This document shows positions 18,901-29,141 of a DNA stretch of 64,000 bases, piece by piece. The notes beneath the pieces are model-generated. The model was not told where the DNA came from and did no database searches. It was given only the letters and a program-made list of their open reading frames with translations. The position numbers and the translations under genes were made by a program. How positions within the stretch are numbered: position 1 is the first letter of the stretch; each line of letters begins with the position of its first letter. Source of the stretch: Cydia pomonella (lineage: Eukaryota > Arthropoda > Insecta > Lepidoptera > Tortricidae); NCBI RefSeq assembly GCF_033807575.1, contig NC_084710.1:20998357-21062356 (forward strand), written 5' to 3'.

Positions 18901-19387
18901 GAGGAAAAAACTTAAACTTAAATGTTAAAACTGTTAAATCTAAAGTAAATTAAAGGCAAATATTTTCTCAGACTTGAAACTTAAATAAAAATCGAAAGCC
19001 TCATTAAGGCGGTTCAAGAACTTACATGCAATTTTCGTTACATTGCTAACTACAGAGTACAATGAATTCAGTCGAAAAAAACATCGGAGTTCCAGAAAGC
19101 TTGGTAACGATGTATGAAACCTGCTATATTGTCTTTCTTTATCTTTTTTAGGGTTCCATAGCCAAATGGCAAAAAAAGGAACCTTTATAGATTCGTCATG
19201 TCCGCCTGTCTGTCCGATTATGTCACAGCCACTTTTTTCCGAAATTATAAGAGCTATACTGTTCAAACTTGGTAAGTAGATGTATTCTATGAATCGCATT
19301 AAGATGTTTACACAAAAATAGAAAAAAAAAAACAATAAATTTTGGGGGTTCCCCATACATAGAACTGAAACTCAAAAAATCTTTTTT

Positions 19388-20384
19388 CATCAAACCCATG
19401 CATACGTGTGGGGTATCTATGGATAGGTCTTTAAAAATGATATTGAGGTTTCTAATATCATTTTTTTCTAAACTGAATAGTTTGCGCGAGAGACACTTCC
19501 AAAGTGGTAAAATGTCCCCCCCCCCGTAACTTCTAAAATAACAGAATGAAAAATCTAAAAAAATATATGATATACATTGCCATGCAAACTTCCACCGAAA
19601 ATTGGTTTGAACGAGATCTAGTAAGTAGTTTTTTTTTATACGTCATAAACTTAAAAAAAAAATCATCAAACCCATACGTGTGGGGTACCTATCTATGGAT
19701 AGGTCTTCAAAAATGATATTTAGATTCCTAATATCATTTTTTTCTGAACTGAATAGTTTGCGTGAGAGACACTTCCAAAGTGAAAAAATGTGTAACCCCC
19801 CCCCCCCCCCCTGTAACTTCTAAAATAACAGAATGAAAAATCAAAAAAAAAAATATATGATATACATTTCCATGCAAACTTCCACCGAAAATTGGTTTGA
19901 ACGAGATCTAGTAAGTAGTTTTTTTTAATACGTCATAAAATTTAAAAAAAAAATCAAAAATGATATTTAGGTTTTTAATATCATTTTTTTCTACACTGAA
20001 TAGTTTGCGCGAGAGACACTTCCAAAGTGAAAAAATGTGCCCCCCCCCCCCCCCCCCTGTAACTTCTAAAATAACAGAATGAAAAATCTAAAAAATATAT
20101 AATATATTTTTATATTATATAGGGGTGGCCAACAGGTCGATCGCGACTGTTAGTCCAGTCGATCGTGGCAAGGCAAAAAATATAAATACGTAGACCAGCA
20201 GTTTCATTGAAGGTTTCAAGAAGTATGTAATTCGTAGACCGCACAGGGTTTCGTTAGTAAACAGGAGATCTTGGGTCTAATCAAGTTGGCCACCCCTGAA
20301 ATATATGATATACATTACCATGCAAACTTCCACCGAAAATTGGTTTGGACCAGATCTAGTAAGTAGTTTTTTTTAATACGTCAT
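19388..20384 (+). repeat. Three 276-bp-class tandem units with long C-runs
   Basis: Matching landmarks (AAAAATGATATT at 19,433, 19,709 and 19,956; GCGAGAGACACTTCCAAAGT; ACTTCTAAAATAACAGAATG; AAACTTCCACCGAAAATTGG) give spacings of 276 and 247 bases. The third unit is extended by the inserted MITE at 20,120-20,298. Confidence 0.9.
20120..20298. mobile_element. hAT-like MITE inserted in the third tandem unit
   Basis: AGGGGTGGCCAAC at the left and GTTGGCCACCCCTG at the right are inverted termini of the CAGGGG type; the first base has mutated. The interior has CAGGTCGATCGCGACTG and its partial inverse CAGTCGATCGTGGC. The other two units lack it, so they act as empty sites. The target duplication is obscured by AT-rich flanks. 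Confidence 0.8.
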
Positions 20385-20432
20385 AAACGGAACCCTTCAT
20401 GGGCGAGTCCGACTCGCACTTGGCCGCTTTTT

Positions 20433-20984
20433 TCTTTATTCATACATTACATAAAAATATTGTGTTGAACATAGCTTAAAATTAAAAAAAAATTACATTA
20501 TATTGAAGAAATTGAAGCATAATGAGTGATCCCAAGATGATGATATAAAATAAAAGTATTAAAGAATATAACATGTATAATTTTAACTGGAATTTGTATC
20601 ATATCACCATTGACGTATTAAAAAAAGAGGACGCCCAATGCGAAAGAAATATATCAAAATATATGGAGCAAACTGACATGGCTGATGCTTCTTTATAACT
20701 AACTTTATTATTTTAATATTATTGTCTTTAAATAAAAAATATCAAAATCGTAAATAGAATATATCTATCTATATTTATTATTAACTAGATTAAGATAGTT
20801 CTATGAATGGTCTTTTTGAATGACAACATGCAGTCTGCGGCATGCATTAATCCGGTAAATTTAGTTAATTATAAAGATTATTATTATTAGACAAAGCTTA
20901 CTATAAGATAATTGACCACTTTATGCCGTCGAGTTAGTATGACATATTATTTATTAATTTACCTATTGACACAGTACCAATCAT
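20433..20984. other. Unassigned AT-rich stretch
   Basis: No supported feature. Confidence 0.4.
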
Positions 20985-21170
20985 TTTCTTCGCATCACAT
21001 GGTGTACAATATTTGTATAATTATTTAGCTGTAAGATTAGTTTTAGTATTAACACTGTACGCCGCATCGCGGTTGATTGTGATGATTCTACCCTGACATA
21101 ATTTTAAGATCATTGTAACTCACAATATGACAATAAAGATTTCAATTTCAATTTCAAAAAAGTATTTATT
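20985..21170 (+). mobile_element. LINE 3' UTR fragment
   Basis: A low-complexity 3' end, ACAATAAAGATTTCAATTTC repeated, preceded by CACTGTACGCCGCATCGCGG and ATGATTCTACCCTGACATAA, is typical of Jockey/CR1-like LINE ends. No coding part remains. Confidence 0.55.
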
Positions 21171-21209
21171 AATACAAACGGGTGGAAAAACAATTAAAAA
21201 CTTATAAAT

Positions 21210-21328
21210 AAAAAAATTGTCCCAGATCGAGACCGCTTGGCAGGGTGCCCAGAAGGCTGGCTGCATTGCCCCTCTGGATAGCAATGTTTATCCGCTGGGC
21301 GAAGTACAGGCCAGCCCTCTGGTCACCC
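21210..21328 (-). pseudogene. C-terminal end of the endonuclease-like LINE relic (downstream half)
   Basis: Minus-strand translation reads GDQRAGLYFAQRINIAIQRG then NAASLLGTLPSGLDLGQFF, matching the relic at 60,320-60,520 (RISIAIQRGNAASILGT). Its upstream half lies at 22,826-22,990, on the far side of the younger LINE. The frame is continuous across the restored junction apart from the 6-base duplication, so it was probably intact here when interrupted. Confidence 0.85.
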
Positions 21329-22825
21329 TGGTCAGTCAGGTAAATCGACGTCTCTGGCTAGTTTTTCTTTAGTTAAATATGTTACCGAGTGTCTTGATCG
21401 TAAAGAGCCTATTATAGCATTATTTTTAGATATGTCAAAGGCATTTGATTTTGTAAACCATAAAACGCTTCTCAATAAACTTTACGATTATGGCATTAGA
21501 GGTAAAGCCCATGACTGGCTTACTAGCTACCTAAATGATAGGAGACAGTGCACTGAAATATGTAAAGTAATTAATGATGAAAAAGTTTGTGTCATGTCAG
21601 AATATAAACTTAATGGCCGAGGAGTTCCTCAAGGAAGCATTTTAGGACCATTATTATTTATTCTATATATTAATGACCTTCCCGATGTAACAACACACAA
21701 ATCTATATTATTTGCTGATGATACTACTTTATTGTTTAAATTTACGAACGTAAACACCTTTGAAAATGAAATTAATGAATCTATTAAAGCCATAGTAAAT
21801 TGGCTGAATAATCATGATCTTAGAATTAATATTAGTAAAACCAAAGCTGTACAATTTAGAACAAATAAGAGCCAAACATTATCTATAAATATAATGTACA
21901 ATAATATTAAAGTAGAAATGGTTAATTCGACTGTCTTTTTGGGATTAACTCTTGACGAACACTGTAACTGGAAGAAACATATTGACCTTGTATGCACTAA
22001 AGTGAACCGATTTGTGTACGCACTCAAACGACTAAAAAATATCGCATCCTTAGACACAGCTTTAAACGCCTACCATAGCTATGTATCATCTGTGTTACGA
22101 TATGGCGTTATAATCTGGGGTAACTCAGTTGACGTTGATAGAGCATTTAAAGCTCAAACAAAGTGCATCAGAGCATTAAGCGGTATTGGTACAAGGCAAT
22201 CGTGTAAACCCATGTTTAAAAAACTTAAAATTCTTCCTTTGGCATGTATATACATAGCAGAAATATGCATTTTTGTAAAAAAACATTACCAATACTTTAC
22301 TTTTATAGCTCAAGTAAATCCGAATGCTAGAGCTAATCGACTGAACAAACTTCTTGGAACAAAAAACAATTTGGCGCTTTATCGAAATAATGACGATGGG
22401 ATGACATACACAATATATAATAAACTGCCACAATCGCTAAGAGACATGCCACTTATTAAATTTAAACGAGCGATTATAATATTTTTAAGCCAGCACAATT
22501 TTTATAGCGTTAAGGAATATTTAAATATAGATTTCTATTGATATTGTGACATTTTATTATTTATTAATTCTATTCTTGGCTCTATTTTCATTGTTAATAT
22601 TTAATAATAATAATTTATTGAAATATAATGTTATTGTAATTGATTATGCAAATATGTAATTTAATGTAATATAATGTAAATAGGTTTTTAAAATATTTTG
22701 CATGCCTACTAGTATAAGGTATTGACATTATCTGGACATAATAATATTGACTATACCATCCTATCTGTACATAATGTTAAGCAAATAAACACATTTCATT
22801 TCATTTCATTTCATTTCATTTCATT
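21329..22825 (+). mobile_element. 5'-truncated Jockey/CR1-like LINE with flanking 6-bp duplication
   Basis: The element starts inside ORF2 (GQSGKSTSLASF) and ends in a (TTTCA)n tail. TCACCC precedes it (21,323-21,328) and follows it (22,826-22,831), so the boundaries are well defined and the insertion is about 1.5 kb. It interrupts an older minus-strand LINE relic. The 3' part has an A-rich non-coding segment with AATAAA-like motifs before the tail. Confidence 0.92.
21330..22541 (+). CDS. LINE reverse transcriptase, C-terminal part of ORF2
   Basis: The frame is open from the element's 5' boundary to a TGA after 22,541; the first in-frame ATG is at 21,432, inside the RT domain, so it is not a natural start. 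Motif A is present as LFLDMSKAFD (21,423 on). Counting from that ATG, GVPQGSILGPLLF lies at residues 64-76, the catalytic FADD at 94-97 and the WLNNHDLRINISKTK segment follows. The C-terminus carries YVSSVLRYGVIIWGNS, then YNKLPQ and FKRAIIIFLSQHNFYSVKEY, typical of Jockey/CR1-group ORF2. It would act in target-primed reverse transcription. The endonuclease domain and RT motifs before A are absent, so it cannot work alone. A diverged relative is at 27,940-28,655. Confidence 0.92.
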   Translation, partial: GQSGKSTSLASFSLVKYVTECLDRKEPIIALFLDMSKAFDFVNHKTLLNKLYDYGIRGKAHDWLTSYLNDRRQCTEICKVINDEKVCVMSEYKLNGRGVPQGSILGPLLFILYINDLPDVTTHKSILFADDTTLLFKFTNVNTFENEINESIKAIVNWLNNHDLRINISKTKAVQFRTNKSQTLSINIMYNNIKVEMVNSTVFLGLTLDEHCNWKKHIDLVCTKVNRFVYALKRLKNIASLDTALNAYHSYVSSVLRYGVIIWGNSVDVDRAFKAQTKCIRALSGIGTRQSCKPMFKKLKILPLACIYIAEICIFVKKHYQYFTFIAQVNPNARANRLNKLLGTKNNLALYRNNDDGMTYTIYNKLPQSLRDMPLIKFKRAIIIFLSQHNFYSVKEYLNIDFY

Positions 22826-22828
22826 TCA
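22790..22828 (+). repeat. (TTTCA)n tail of the LINE
   Basis: Seven to eight CATTT/TTTCA repeats close the element. Jockey/CR1-type LINEs often end in short tandem repeats rather than plain poly-A. Confidence 0.9.
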
Positions 22829-22990
22829 CCCGAAGCCTCTATGAGGCGTTTTGCTAACTCCTTATAGAGGCGGCGCGCGCTAGGCCCCCACGGCCCTAGG
22901 GTTTCAACCCCAAACGCCGCAAATATGTAACTACTGCCGAGGTTGACATACTTGCGACGCTTGAGGCTTTCAAAAAGAAGAATAACTTAC
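22826..22990 (-). pseudogene. Endonuclease-like LINE relic (upstream half)
   Basis: Minus-strand frame: ESLKRRKYVNLGSSYIFAAF, GVETLGPWGPSA, then YKELAKRLIEASG up to the insertion point. This is the segment between LERRKYAGL (8.6 kb relic) and VTGDRRAGG (60.4 kb relic). An apparent plus-strand exon across the same bases was rejected. Confidence 0.85.
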
Positions 22991-23989
22991 ATCAATTAAA
23001 GTCCGGTGAGTGGTTAAAGTAAGTACGTATAATCAACTAACAAACTTTGACTCCTGAAACTTTTTCGTTTATAAAATAAAGGGAAAAGTGGTAAGTAGAT
23101 AATTATCCCTATCCAAGATAAAGGTATTTTCTCATCAAGTTTCTCGTACCATACATTGAGTAAAGCTTTCATGAAAATATTCAAGACTCAAAAAATAATT
23201 TCGTCTGAACTGAGAACGTTTATAATTGTTCATCACACTTGCTCGAGAACGATCTTATTTCATGCAAGTGTACTGAAGCACAAAGGCCTATATTGTTCCC
23301 GTGGGAGTTATAGCTTTAATTTTTTTTAATTATGTTACTAATTCATAGAAGATTCGTAAAGGTGAATAAAGTGTATTTTTAGTTTACTTAATTGACCCAG
23401 GTGGTTTGAACTGGGTGAACAGAGTCAACTACAGGAAATTAACTAGGTAAAAATGAGTTTTACTTTAAAAATATTAACGTTTTTAATTTATTATTTTTGT
23501 TCCTGATTAAAAATATTTAATTTGATTAATTTAATAGCCGTTTAAAATATTTTTACACAATATTCACTTGTGGCTGAACGTCGGATAGGTATGTGCCTTC
23601 GATGCCTAAACTGTCAAAGAATGACAATATGGCGGACGAAAGTTTTTAAATGTTACCGTATTTAAGAATTATTTCGATTGAAATTGAGTTTTTTCTACGC
23701 TGTTGTGTTTGATGAAAAACATTTTGTGTAACTCCGGGGGTAACAATATTGTTATTGTTACTCGATTCTTTAATCTACTCCAGCCTGCGGCTATCGTGAA
23801 TATAAAACTCTCGTACAATATTTCACATACCCCGCTCGTTGCACATTGTACTATAATAATTCCATAATGTTTCACTGCGAGAATTAACAGCAAAAACCGA
23901 CCAAGTTCGTGTCTGGTTATGCAAAGAAATCCGATAGCTTTATACAGTATAAAAACAGTAGTGTAAATTTGAGTGACAAACAAGCAAAG
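22991..23989. other. Unassigned stretch
   Basis: No supported gene. 23,730-23,780 (ACTCCGGGGGTAACAATATT and GTTATTGTTACTCGATTC) may be a decayed palindromic repeat. The minus frame at 23,669-24,055 runs from this into a LINE tail and shows no domain. Confidence 0.4.
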
Positions 23990-24103
23990 ATCTAAATATA
24001 CATATATATAGTCCTCCTCATCGTTTTCGATGACGGCGACCCCAAATAAACACATTATGGACGTTGTCTAGCATGAGCCCTAATGTGGCTGGCTAATATA
24101 CAA
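23990..24103 (-). mobile_element. Very short LINE 3' end (CCHH-finger family)
   Basis: ATAGTCCTCCTCATCGTTTT, CGATGACGGCGACCCCAAAT and GTCTAGCATGAGCCCTAATG are nearly identical to 61,705-61,790. It keeps only the last codons (HIRAHARQRP-stop) and the 3' UTR with a (TATA)n tail. 5' truncation typical of LINE insertion. Confidence 0.85.
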
Positions 24104-24805
24104 ACAACGATTCACGAATAAAATATATTTAGGATTTAAATATTTATAGAGACAAGTTTACAAGTAATAAATTAAAGTAAAAAAGTTTTAAGTTAAACGG
24201 TTTTATTTCAATTGTACCAAAAACTAGACAATAAATAAGGGCCTTACGAGCGTGTACACGTGCCTTAGGACCTGTTACATATTGATTAGTGTTAAGTACG
24301 AATTTATACATTTGCTACTAAACGTTAGTACTATCTCGGACGATCGATGTACGAAATGACATTAATATGCCACAGTTTTCAATTGTTTGGTTGGGTTAAA
24401 TGTAATGCCCGTATAACAACAACGCTATATGCAACATAACATGTACATAACATAACATATGCAGAAGGACATGATGTCACGATCCTCAGCATTGAGGGAC
24501 CGACTGAAGAAGAGAGATATGCAACATTAAAATACTTCTTACAAAAATAAAAATAAATACTCGTACTAGTTTTTGATAATTATCTATACCATTTAGTTTC
24601 CTTAAACGTGTCCAAACGGATCTATACCCTGAAGCTAACGGAATTCAAAAAACACTGTATACATTATTGTACAGTATTCTCAAGAGATTGTAACAAGATT
24701 AGGTAATAAACCAAGCAGCCATTTATTTTCCACCCTATGACTGCAATCGAAATCTTCGGTCAAATATCATTTCGTCCCACGAGGCCTAAAGGTTAACTTA
24801 TTTAG
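24104..24805. other. Unassigned stretch
   Basis: 24,460-24,515 (AAGGACATGATGTCACGATC, CAGCATTGAGGGACCGACTG) looks like a scrap of a common dispersed repeat. Nothing else is supported. Confidence 0.35.
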
Positions 24806-24912
24806 ACCCTTTTTAAGGCTCCGTAGTCAACTAGGAACCTTTATAGTTACGCCTTGTCCATCTGTCTGTCTGTCCGGCCGCTGCTTTGCTTCATCAAGGT
24901 TGTGATATATTT
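24806..24912 (-). mobile_element. GGTTCCG-type element, truncated
   Basis: TTTAAGGCTCCGTAGTCAAC, AGGAACCTTTATAGTTACGC and CTGTCTGTCTGTCCGGCCGC are the inverted tail of the family (compare 5,010-5,085). Confidence 0.7.
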
Positions 24913-25150
24913 GCCAAATTTTAACCCTTTATCGCATACGCAGCCATACATGGCGGTTGCGATATTCAACTCTATTGACCGTAATTAAAGTTCAGATTTA
25001 AATAAACATTTTTTATTACATACAGTAAGGGATTAAGTAGAAGGAAGTGCTAACAGTTAACTTTCACGTCGACTATATTTATTTAACTACATAGCACAGT
25101 AAAAAACGTACAAAAGGCAAACTTAATGCCAGAAAGCATTCTCTATAGTT

Positions 25151-25242
25151 CGTGTCATCCACGATGACGCGCAGATTTGTCAAATCTAACCTTTAATAAC
25201 ATGACGATACGAATCAAGGCACGCGTCTTCGTGAATGACACG
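25151..25242. mobile_element. MITE, CGTGTCATCCACGATGACGCG family
   Basis: CGTGTCATCCACGATGACGC at the left and GCGTCTTCGTGAATGACACG at the right are near-perfect inverted termini around AAATCTAACCTTTAATAACA. Related copies: 10,550-10,628 and a truncated one at 38,790-38,818. Confidence 0.85.
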
Positions 25243-25851
25243 ATTCATACCGGTTAAACAATGTACAGTCATTCAGCCATTTTTGCTGCATTGTGTTGCT
25301 GACTGTACGAGAAATCGAATATTAAATATAAATCTACAGTACCACATATACAGAACTGTACAGTATTCTCTAGAGATTATAACAAGATGAGGCAGAGAAA
25401 CGAACCAAGCAGCCATTTATTTTACGTCCTAAGACTGACATCGAAATCATAGGTCAAATATGATTTCATCCCACGGGGACTAAAGAATACGGACCAATGA
25501 AAAGCCAACTAGAGAACAAATCATATTATTTTATGAAATATTTTTTGATTTGTGTTTTTTAAGTATTCTAGCGGCCCTGTGCGCCTGCGGATTACTTTAG
25601 CCCCGGAGGATAACTTTAGCCCAATAAAAAAAAAACTAGCTACTATGTCATTGTCTATTGGTCAATCGTAAGAGTTCTAGCCGAAAATTATAGATGGCAA
25701 TGTAAGCACCCGATTGAACACTGCTTGGTTGGTCTCGCAATTGTGTTCATACCTGTCAGTCATACTCGAAGTGCGGACACGTGAGTTTTTGCAACAATAC
25801 CCCTGAAAACTTTTTGTTACTACCTTGGTTTTTGGTAAGAACACTGTATAA
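25243..25851. other. Unassigned stretch
   Basis: A small GCATTGTGTTGCTGACTGTA piece near 25,288 resembles the repeat at 12,498. Segments at 24,658-24,790 and 25,330-25,480 resemble one another (ACAGTATTCTC.AGAGATT.TAACAAGAT, CCAAGCAGCCATTTATTTT, GAAATC.T.GGTCAAATAT.ATTTC), a direct repeat pair about 690 bases apart. Confidence 0.5.
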
Positions 25852-25853
25852 TA

Positions 25854-26322
25854 CAGGGTGATTCATGAGACGTGAGCAGGACTAAGCCTACACAATCAGT
25901 AAATGTTAACGAATCGTTCACCATATTTAAGTACAACAATCACGCTTTTTATCTGTTATTTAACTTTTTGTTAAGGGCAAATTTGATTATCTACAATCAT
26001 GGATACCCTACAACACTTAATTAACAAAGATAAAACCTCTTTAACCGTTATGACAGCACTTTGATTATGAAGAAAATAAAATGTCACACTTGAGTGAGAT
26101 ACGATTTTATAAAAGTAACCACACTCCGATGACATTCAATTTGTGACTTATTATGGATAAAACAAAGAGGGTGACCATAAATATCGTAAATAAAATAAAA
26201 CTCTTTTTTTTTACAGTAAAAATTAAATTAACATTAATCTCACAAATACTGGTACGAAACAGTTGCTGATAATTTACTGAATATACAGGCTTGATCCTGC
26301 TCACGTCTCCTGAATCATCCTG
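25854..26322. mobile_element. Non-autonomous DNA transposon, CAGGGTGATTC ends
   Basis: CAGGGTGATTCATGAGACGT, then GAGCAGGA, at the left, and the inverse TCCTGCTCACGTCTCC, TGAATCATCCTG, at the right, are near-perfect inverted ends of about 36 bases. TA flanks both sides (25,852-25,853; 26,323-26,324), as for Tc1/mariner-type insertion. The 469-base interior has no transposase frame; the minus frame at 26,107-26,304 is not domain-bearing. Confidence 0.85.
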
Positions 26323-26522
26323 TATAATTTTTTTAAAGTTATTTATGTCATTAGTAATATAACCATAAGATCATAAAGATTCATTAACTTTGAGTAGTGA
26401 TATTTGTCTAAAATAAAAGGAGGTAAAGTTTATCCCGCTTTACGGGCAACATTGGCCCCAAATTAAAAAATAATATTAATACTTATGTGTGTATTTTTCT
26501 TTTTATATGGGTCCTTACCCAT

Positions 26523-26737
26523 ATAGGCCCGTCTTTTTCAAAACATCCAAGTAAAGACCTGAATACGCTATTTGCCACTTACCTGATGAATAAAGACATC
26601 GTTGGCATTTTACAATCTTCAAATATAATCTTAACTGGTAGTTAAAGTGCCAAGTTCTGCAGAAAGTTTTATCTAGCAGTTAATTTATTTGTGAATTAGT
26701 TACCCAATACTTTACTTGGACATTATGACACAGGTCT
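26523..26737. mobile_element. TIR element related to 6,338-6,804, uninterrupted
   Basis: AACATCCAAGTAAAG and the inverse CTTTACTTGGACATTATGAC mark the ends. The interior (GACATCGTTGGCATTTTACA, TTAACTGGTAGTTAAAGTGC) matches the reverse complement of the 6.3 kb copy without its LINE insertion. Confidence 0.75.
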
Positions 26738-27935
26738 TAAATCTACTGTATATATTCTTAAGCAACTATTAAACTTTATCTCGTTCTAATATATTAATAA
26801 CCGTAGAAATGCCAGGAGCGTTTTCAAAAATTCCAATTATTTTTGGTCCAAATAACCCTCAGGTTACGGTGGTCACATTACTATACACGGTGCTACATGA
26901 GAAAACCGAAAGATTTTGACAGTGTATTCCTGATCACATTTAGAGACTAAAATGTCATAAACTTTTCTGGATTTCACCTAGTTTCAGAGTTAATACCAAT
27001 GTAAAAAAAAAAAACATCTTATCGTAACTTAGTGCAAAACGCCTTTTTGATCTTGATGATGCCATTATGGAACGTAGTCTAAATATCCTTATTGATAGAT
27101 TTCAAAAAGTGACAAGTAACCTTTGCAAGAACTAGTTTTTACAAAAAAAAAACGTAAAAAAATATATTCAGTGCCAGTTTTACCATAACATTAACTTTTA
27201 TGTACAAATACGTTCAAAATTTGAAAACAAAAAAGAAAAAAAATTTTTTTGGCGAAATTATTGAAACTCATATAACATTTTTTCCTTCTTTTGGCCTCAG
27301 AAGTACGTGGTTCCTCGTGAGCACCGTGTATACACTAGACTGAACTCTTTACTATATATATATATATATATTATAAACTGAAATAGATATCATACACGAA
27401 CGAAGAGTGATCAAGTCCACATCTCACACGCAACTTTCACTTCATTTCACACGTAGCAATTCTAGGTCGTATCAAAAACTAATTTAATTAATTTATGAGG
27501 GACATAGAAGTAATTTTTTACCCGACTATGACATTAGATATTGAATTTCATATTATATTAGATAGTTTTAAAATGTTTATACTAATCATATTCTATTTAT
27601 TCTTTTATTTTTGAATATGTCCTATAAGTTAGTTAATATTTGAGTAATATTGAAATTTTAAGTTTATATTTTTATTTGTTTCAAAGCTTTTATGAGCCAC
27701 GCTGGTTGAAATAAATACAATACAACACAAAAACCAGATCAAATAAGAAAAATCTAAATCAGATCAAAACCTTAACAAGTCGTTGAATCCTCTCCCGCTC
27801 CCGATTAAAAGCATTCCTACCTACCGGGCTCGTGTATAGGCTAGTGGGAGTAGCCGCGCAATAATTTAACGAAAATTAATAACAAATATAACAGAAGAAT
27901 GAATCAAATTTACTTGTAAATATATTTTGACCATA
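26738..27935. other. Unassigned stretch with (AT)n and a LINE-like tail
   Basis: A TA-dinucleotide run lies at about 27,352-27,372. TATGAGCCACGCTGGTTGAAATAAAT near 27,690-27,720 resembles a LINE 3' end. No coding evidence. Confidence 0.4.
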
Positions 27936-27939
27936 CTAA

Positions 27940-28655
27940 CTCCCTCAAGGTAGTATCCTCGGTCCATTACTATTTTTGATTGCAATTAACGATTTCCCCA
28001 ATTGTATTAGTCAAGACTGTATTATATTTGCTGATGACACTACGCTAGTAATAAAAGGAGACAATATAAATACGTTTGAGACCATTGTTAATAAAACCTT
28101 AGCAGATGCTATTACTTGGCTTAAAAGAAACAAGTTGCAAATTAATATACACAAGACGCGATGAAATTTTGTAATTATACTGAAAACGCCCTACCTTTAA
28201 ACATAAATTATGATAACGCCAAAGTAGAATTAGTTGACATGTGCACATTTTTAGGATTTTATATTGATAAAAAATTAAATTGGAAACTCCACATAGATCA
28301 TATTTGTAAAAAGTTAAATCAATTCGTTTTTGCTCTTAAGCGTCTGAGACAAACGGTCTCAATAGAAGCCGCGCTTATGGCGTACCATGGATACGTATCT
28401 TCAGTGTTAAGTTATGGACTAGTGTTATGGGGAAACTCTGTAGACGTAGAGCGAGTTTTTATAGTTCAAAAGAAATGTATCCGTGCTCTTGATAACACGT
28501 GGTGTTTCGAAAGTTGCAAACCGTTGTTTAAAAAACTTAGCATATTACCGCTCCCATGCCAATTTATAAAAGATGCGTGCCTACTTGTCAAACATAACCC
28601 AAACTTATTCACATCTCGTAGTGAGACAAGTACAAGACACACAAGGGCGCAATAA
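27940..28655 (+). pseudogene. Frameshifted Jockey/CR1-like LINE reverse transcriptase
   Basis: The frame from 27,940 reads PQGSILGPLLFLIAIND, then IIFADDTTLVIKGDNINTFE and ITWLKRNKLQINIHKTR, ending at a TGA near 28,163. The neighbouring frame takes over at 28,161 (MKFCNYTENALPLNINYDNA) and continues through FLGFYIDKKLNWKLHIDHI, YVSSVLSYGLVLWGNSVDVE and CIRALDNT to 28,655. The catalytic FADD is retained, but the frame is broken by an indel between the two parts. Sequence before the PQG motif is missing, so this is an older, 5'-truncated copy of a relative of the LINE at 21,329. Its 3' region continues to about 29,040. Confidence 0.9.
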
Positions 28656-29040
28656 AAGAATTTGCTGCACCAGCCTCCTTGCCGCTCTTATATTTATAAA
28701 AAGAACTGTTTTAATATGTGTATAACCATTTATAATAAATTACCTGACGAAATAAATTGGAAGCTAACAATTCACTTAAGATTAAGTTGACAAAATGGCT
28801 TCAAGAAAAATGTTTTTACAGCATTAAGGAATATTTAGCATAATGTAATTACGTATAATAATATGATTGTAAATATATAATACTAGCTTTTAAGTAACGA
28901 AGTGATGCTCTTAGCAGCACGTTGCATGTACCTAAAATTTGCACACCTGCATGCAGGTTGAGCACGTGAAACTTTTGTTTATTTTTAAGCCCTTTAAACC
29001 GTGTTCTTGCAAATAAAGATTTTTATGATTTATGATTTAT
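28656..29040 (+). mobile_element. 3' end of the frameshifted LINE
   Basis: Decayed C-terminal codons (TTTATAATAAATTACCTGAC, then ACAGCATTAAGGAATATTTA) are followed by a non-coding part with ACCTGCATGCAGGTTGAGCA and an end of AATAAAG plus TTTATGATTTATGATTTATG repeats. Confidence 0.75.
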
Positions 29041-29141
29041 GGTAAAGGTCTCTTGATTGTTCAAAAACTAATGAGAAAGTTGCATTTTATCCAAAGTAAT
29101 CTGATCCAAATTTTGAGTTGTTTCCTTATGTGAGCTGGTAG

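Larger units (their letters stand above)
19144..20432 (-). mobile_element. GGTTCCG-type element enlarged by internal tandem units
   Basis: The left end TTAGGGTTCCATAGCCAAAT and GTCATGTCCGCCTGTCTGTC, and the right end ACGGAACCCTTCATGGGCGA, GTCCGACTCGCACTTGGCCG, place the head on the minus strand. Inside, a unit starting near CATCAAACCCAT occurs three times (19,388, 19,664 and a 5'-shortened one near 19,950). A single-unit relative lies at 35,288-35,700. Each unit carries a C-run (10, 16 and 18 C; 12 at 35.6 kb). The third unit is interrupted by a hAT-like MITE. The minus-strand frame at 18,940-19,356 is not coding. Confidence 0.8.

Noticed and set aside
18940..19356. 138-codon minus-strand frame
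   Set aside because: Mostly inside a GGTTCCG-type dispersed element; the related copy at 35.3 kb does not keep the frame.
19144..20432. LTR retrotransposon with direct terminal repeats
   Set aside because: The repeated units are internal tandem copies of one segment; there is no primer-binding site, polypurine tract or gag/pol sequence.
22905..23017. Plus-strand host exon (CCCTAG|GG ... GTCCG|GTGAGT)
   Set aside because: The same bases read in frame on the minus strand as a LINE relic with family members at 8.6 and 60.4 kb; the splice-like sites are coincidental.
23669..24055. 128-codon minus-strand frame
   Set aside because: It joins a LINE 3' end to AT-rich sequence and has no recognisable domain.
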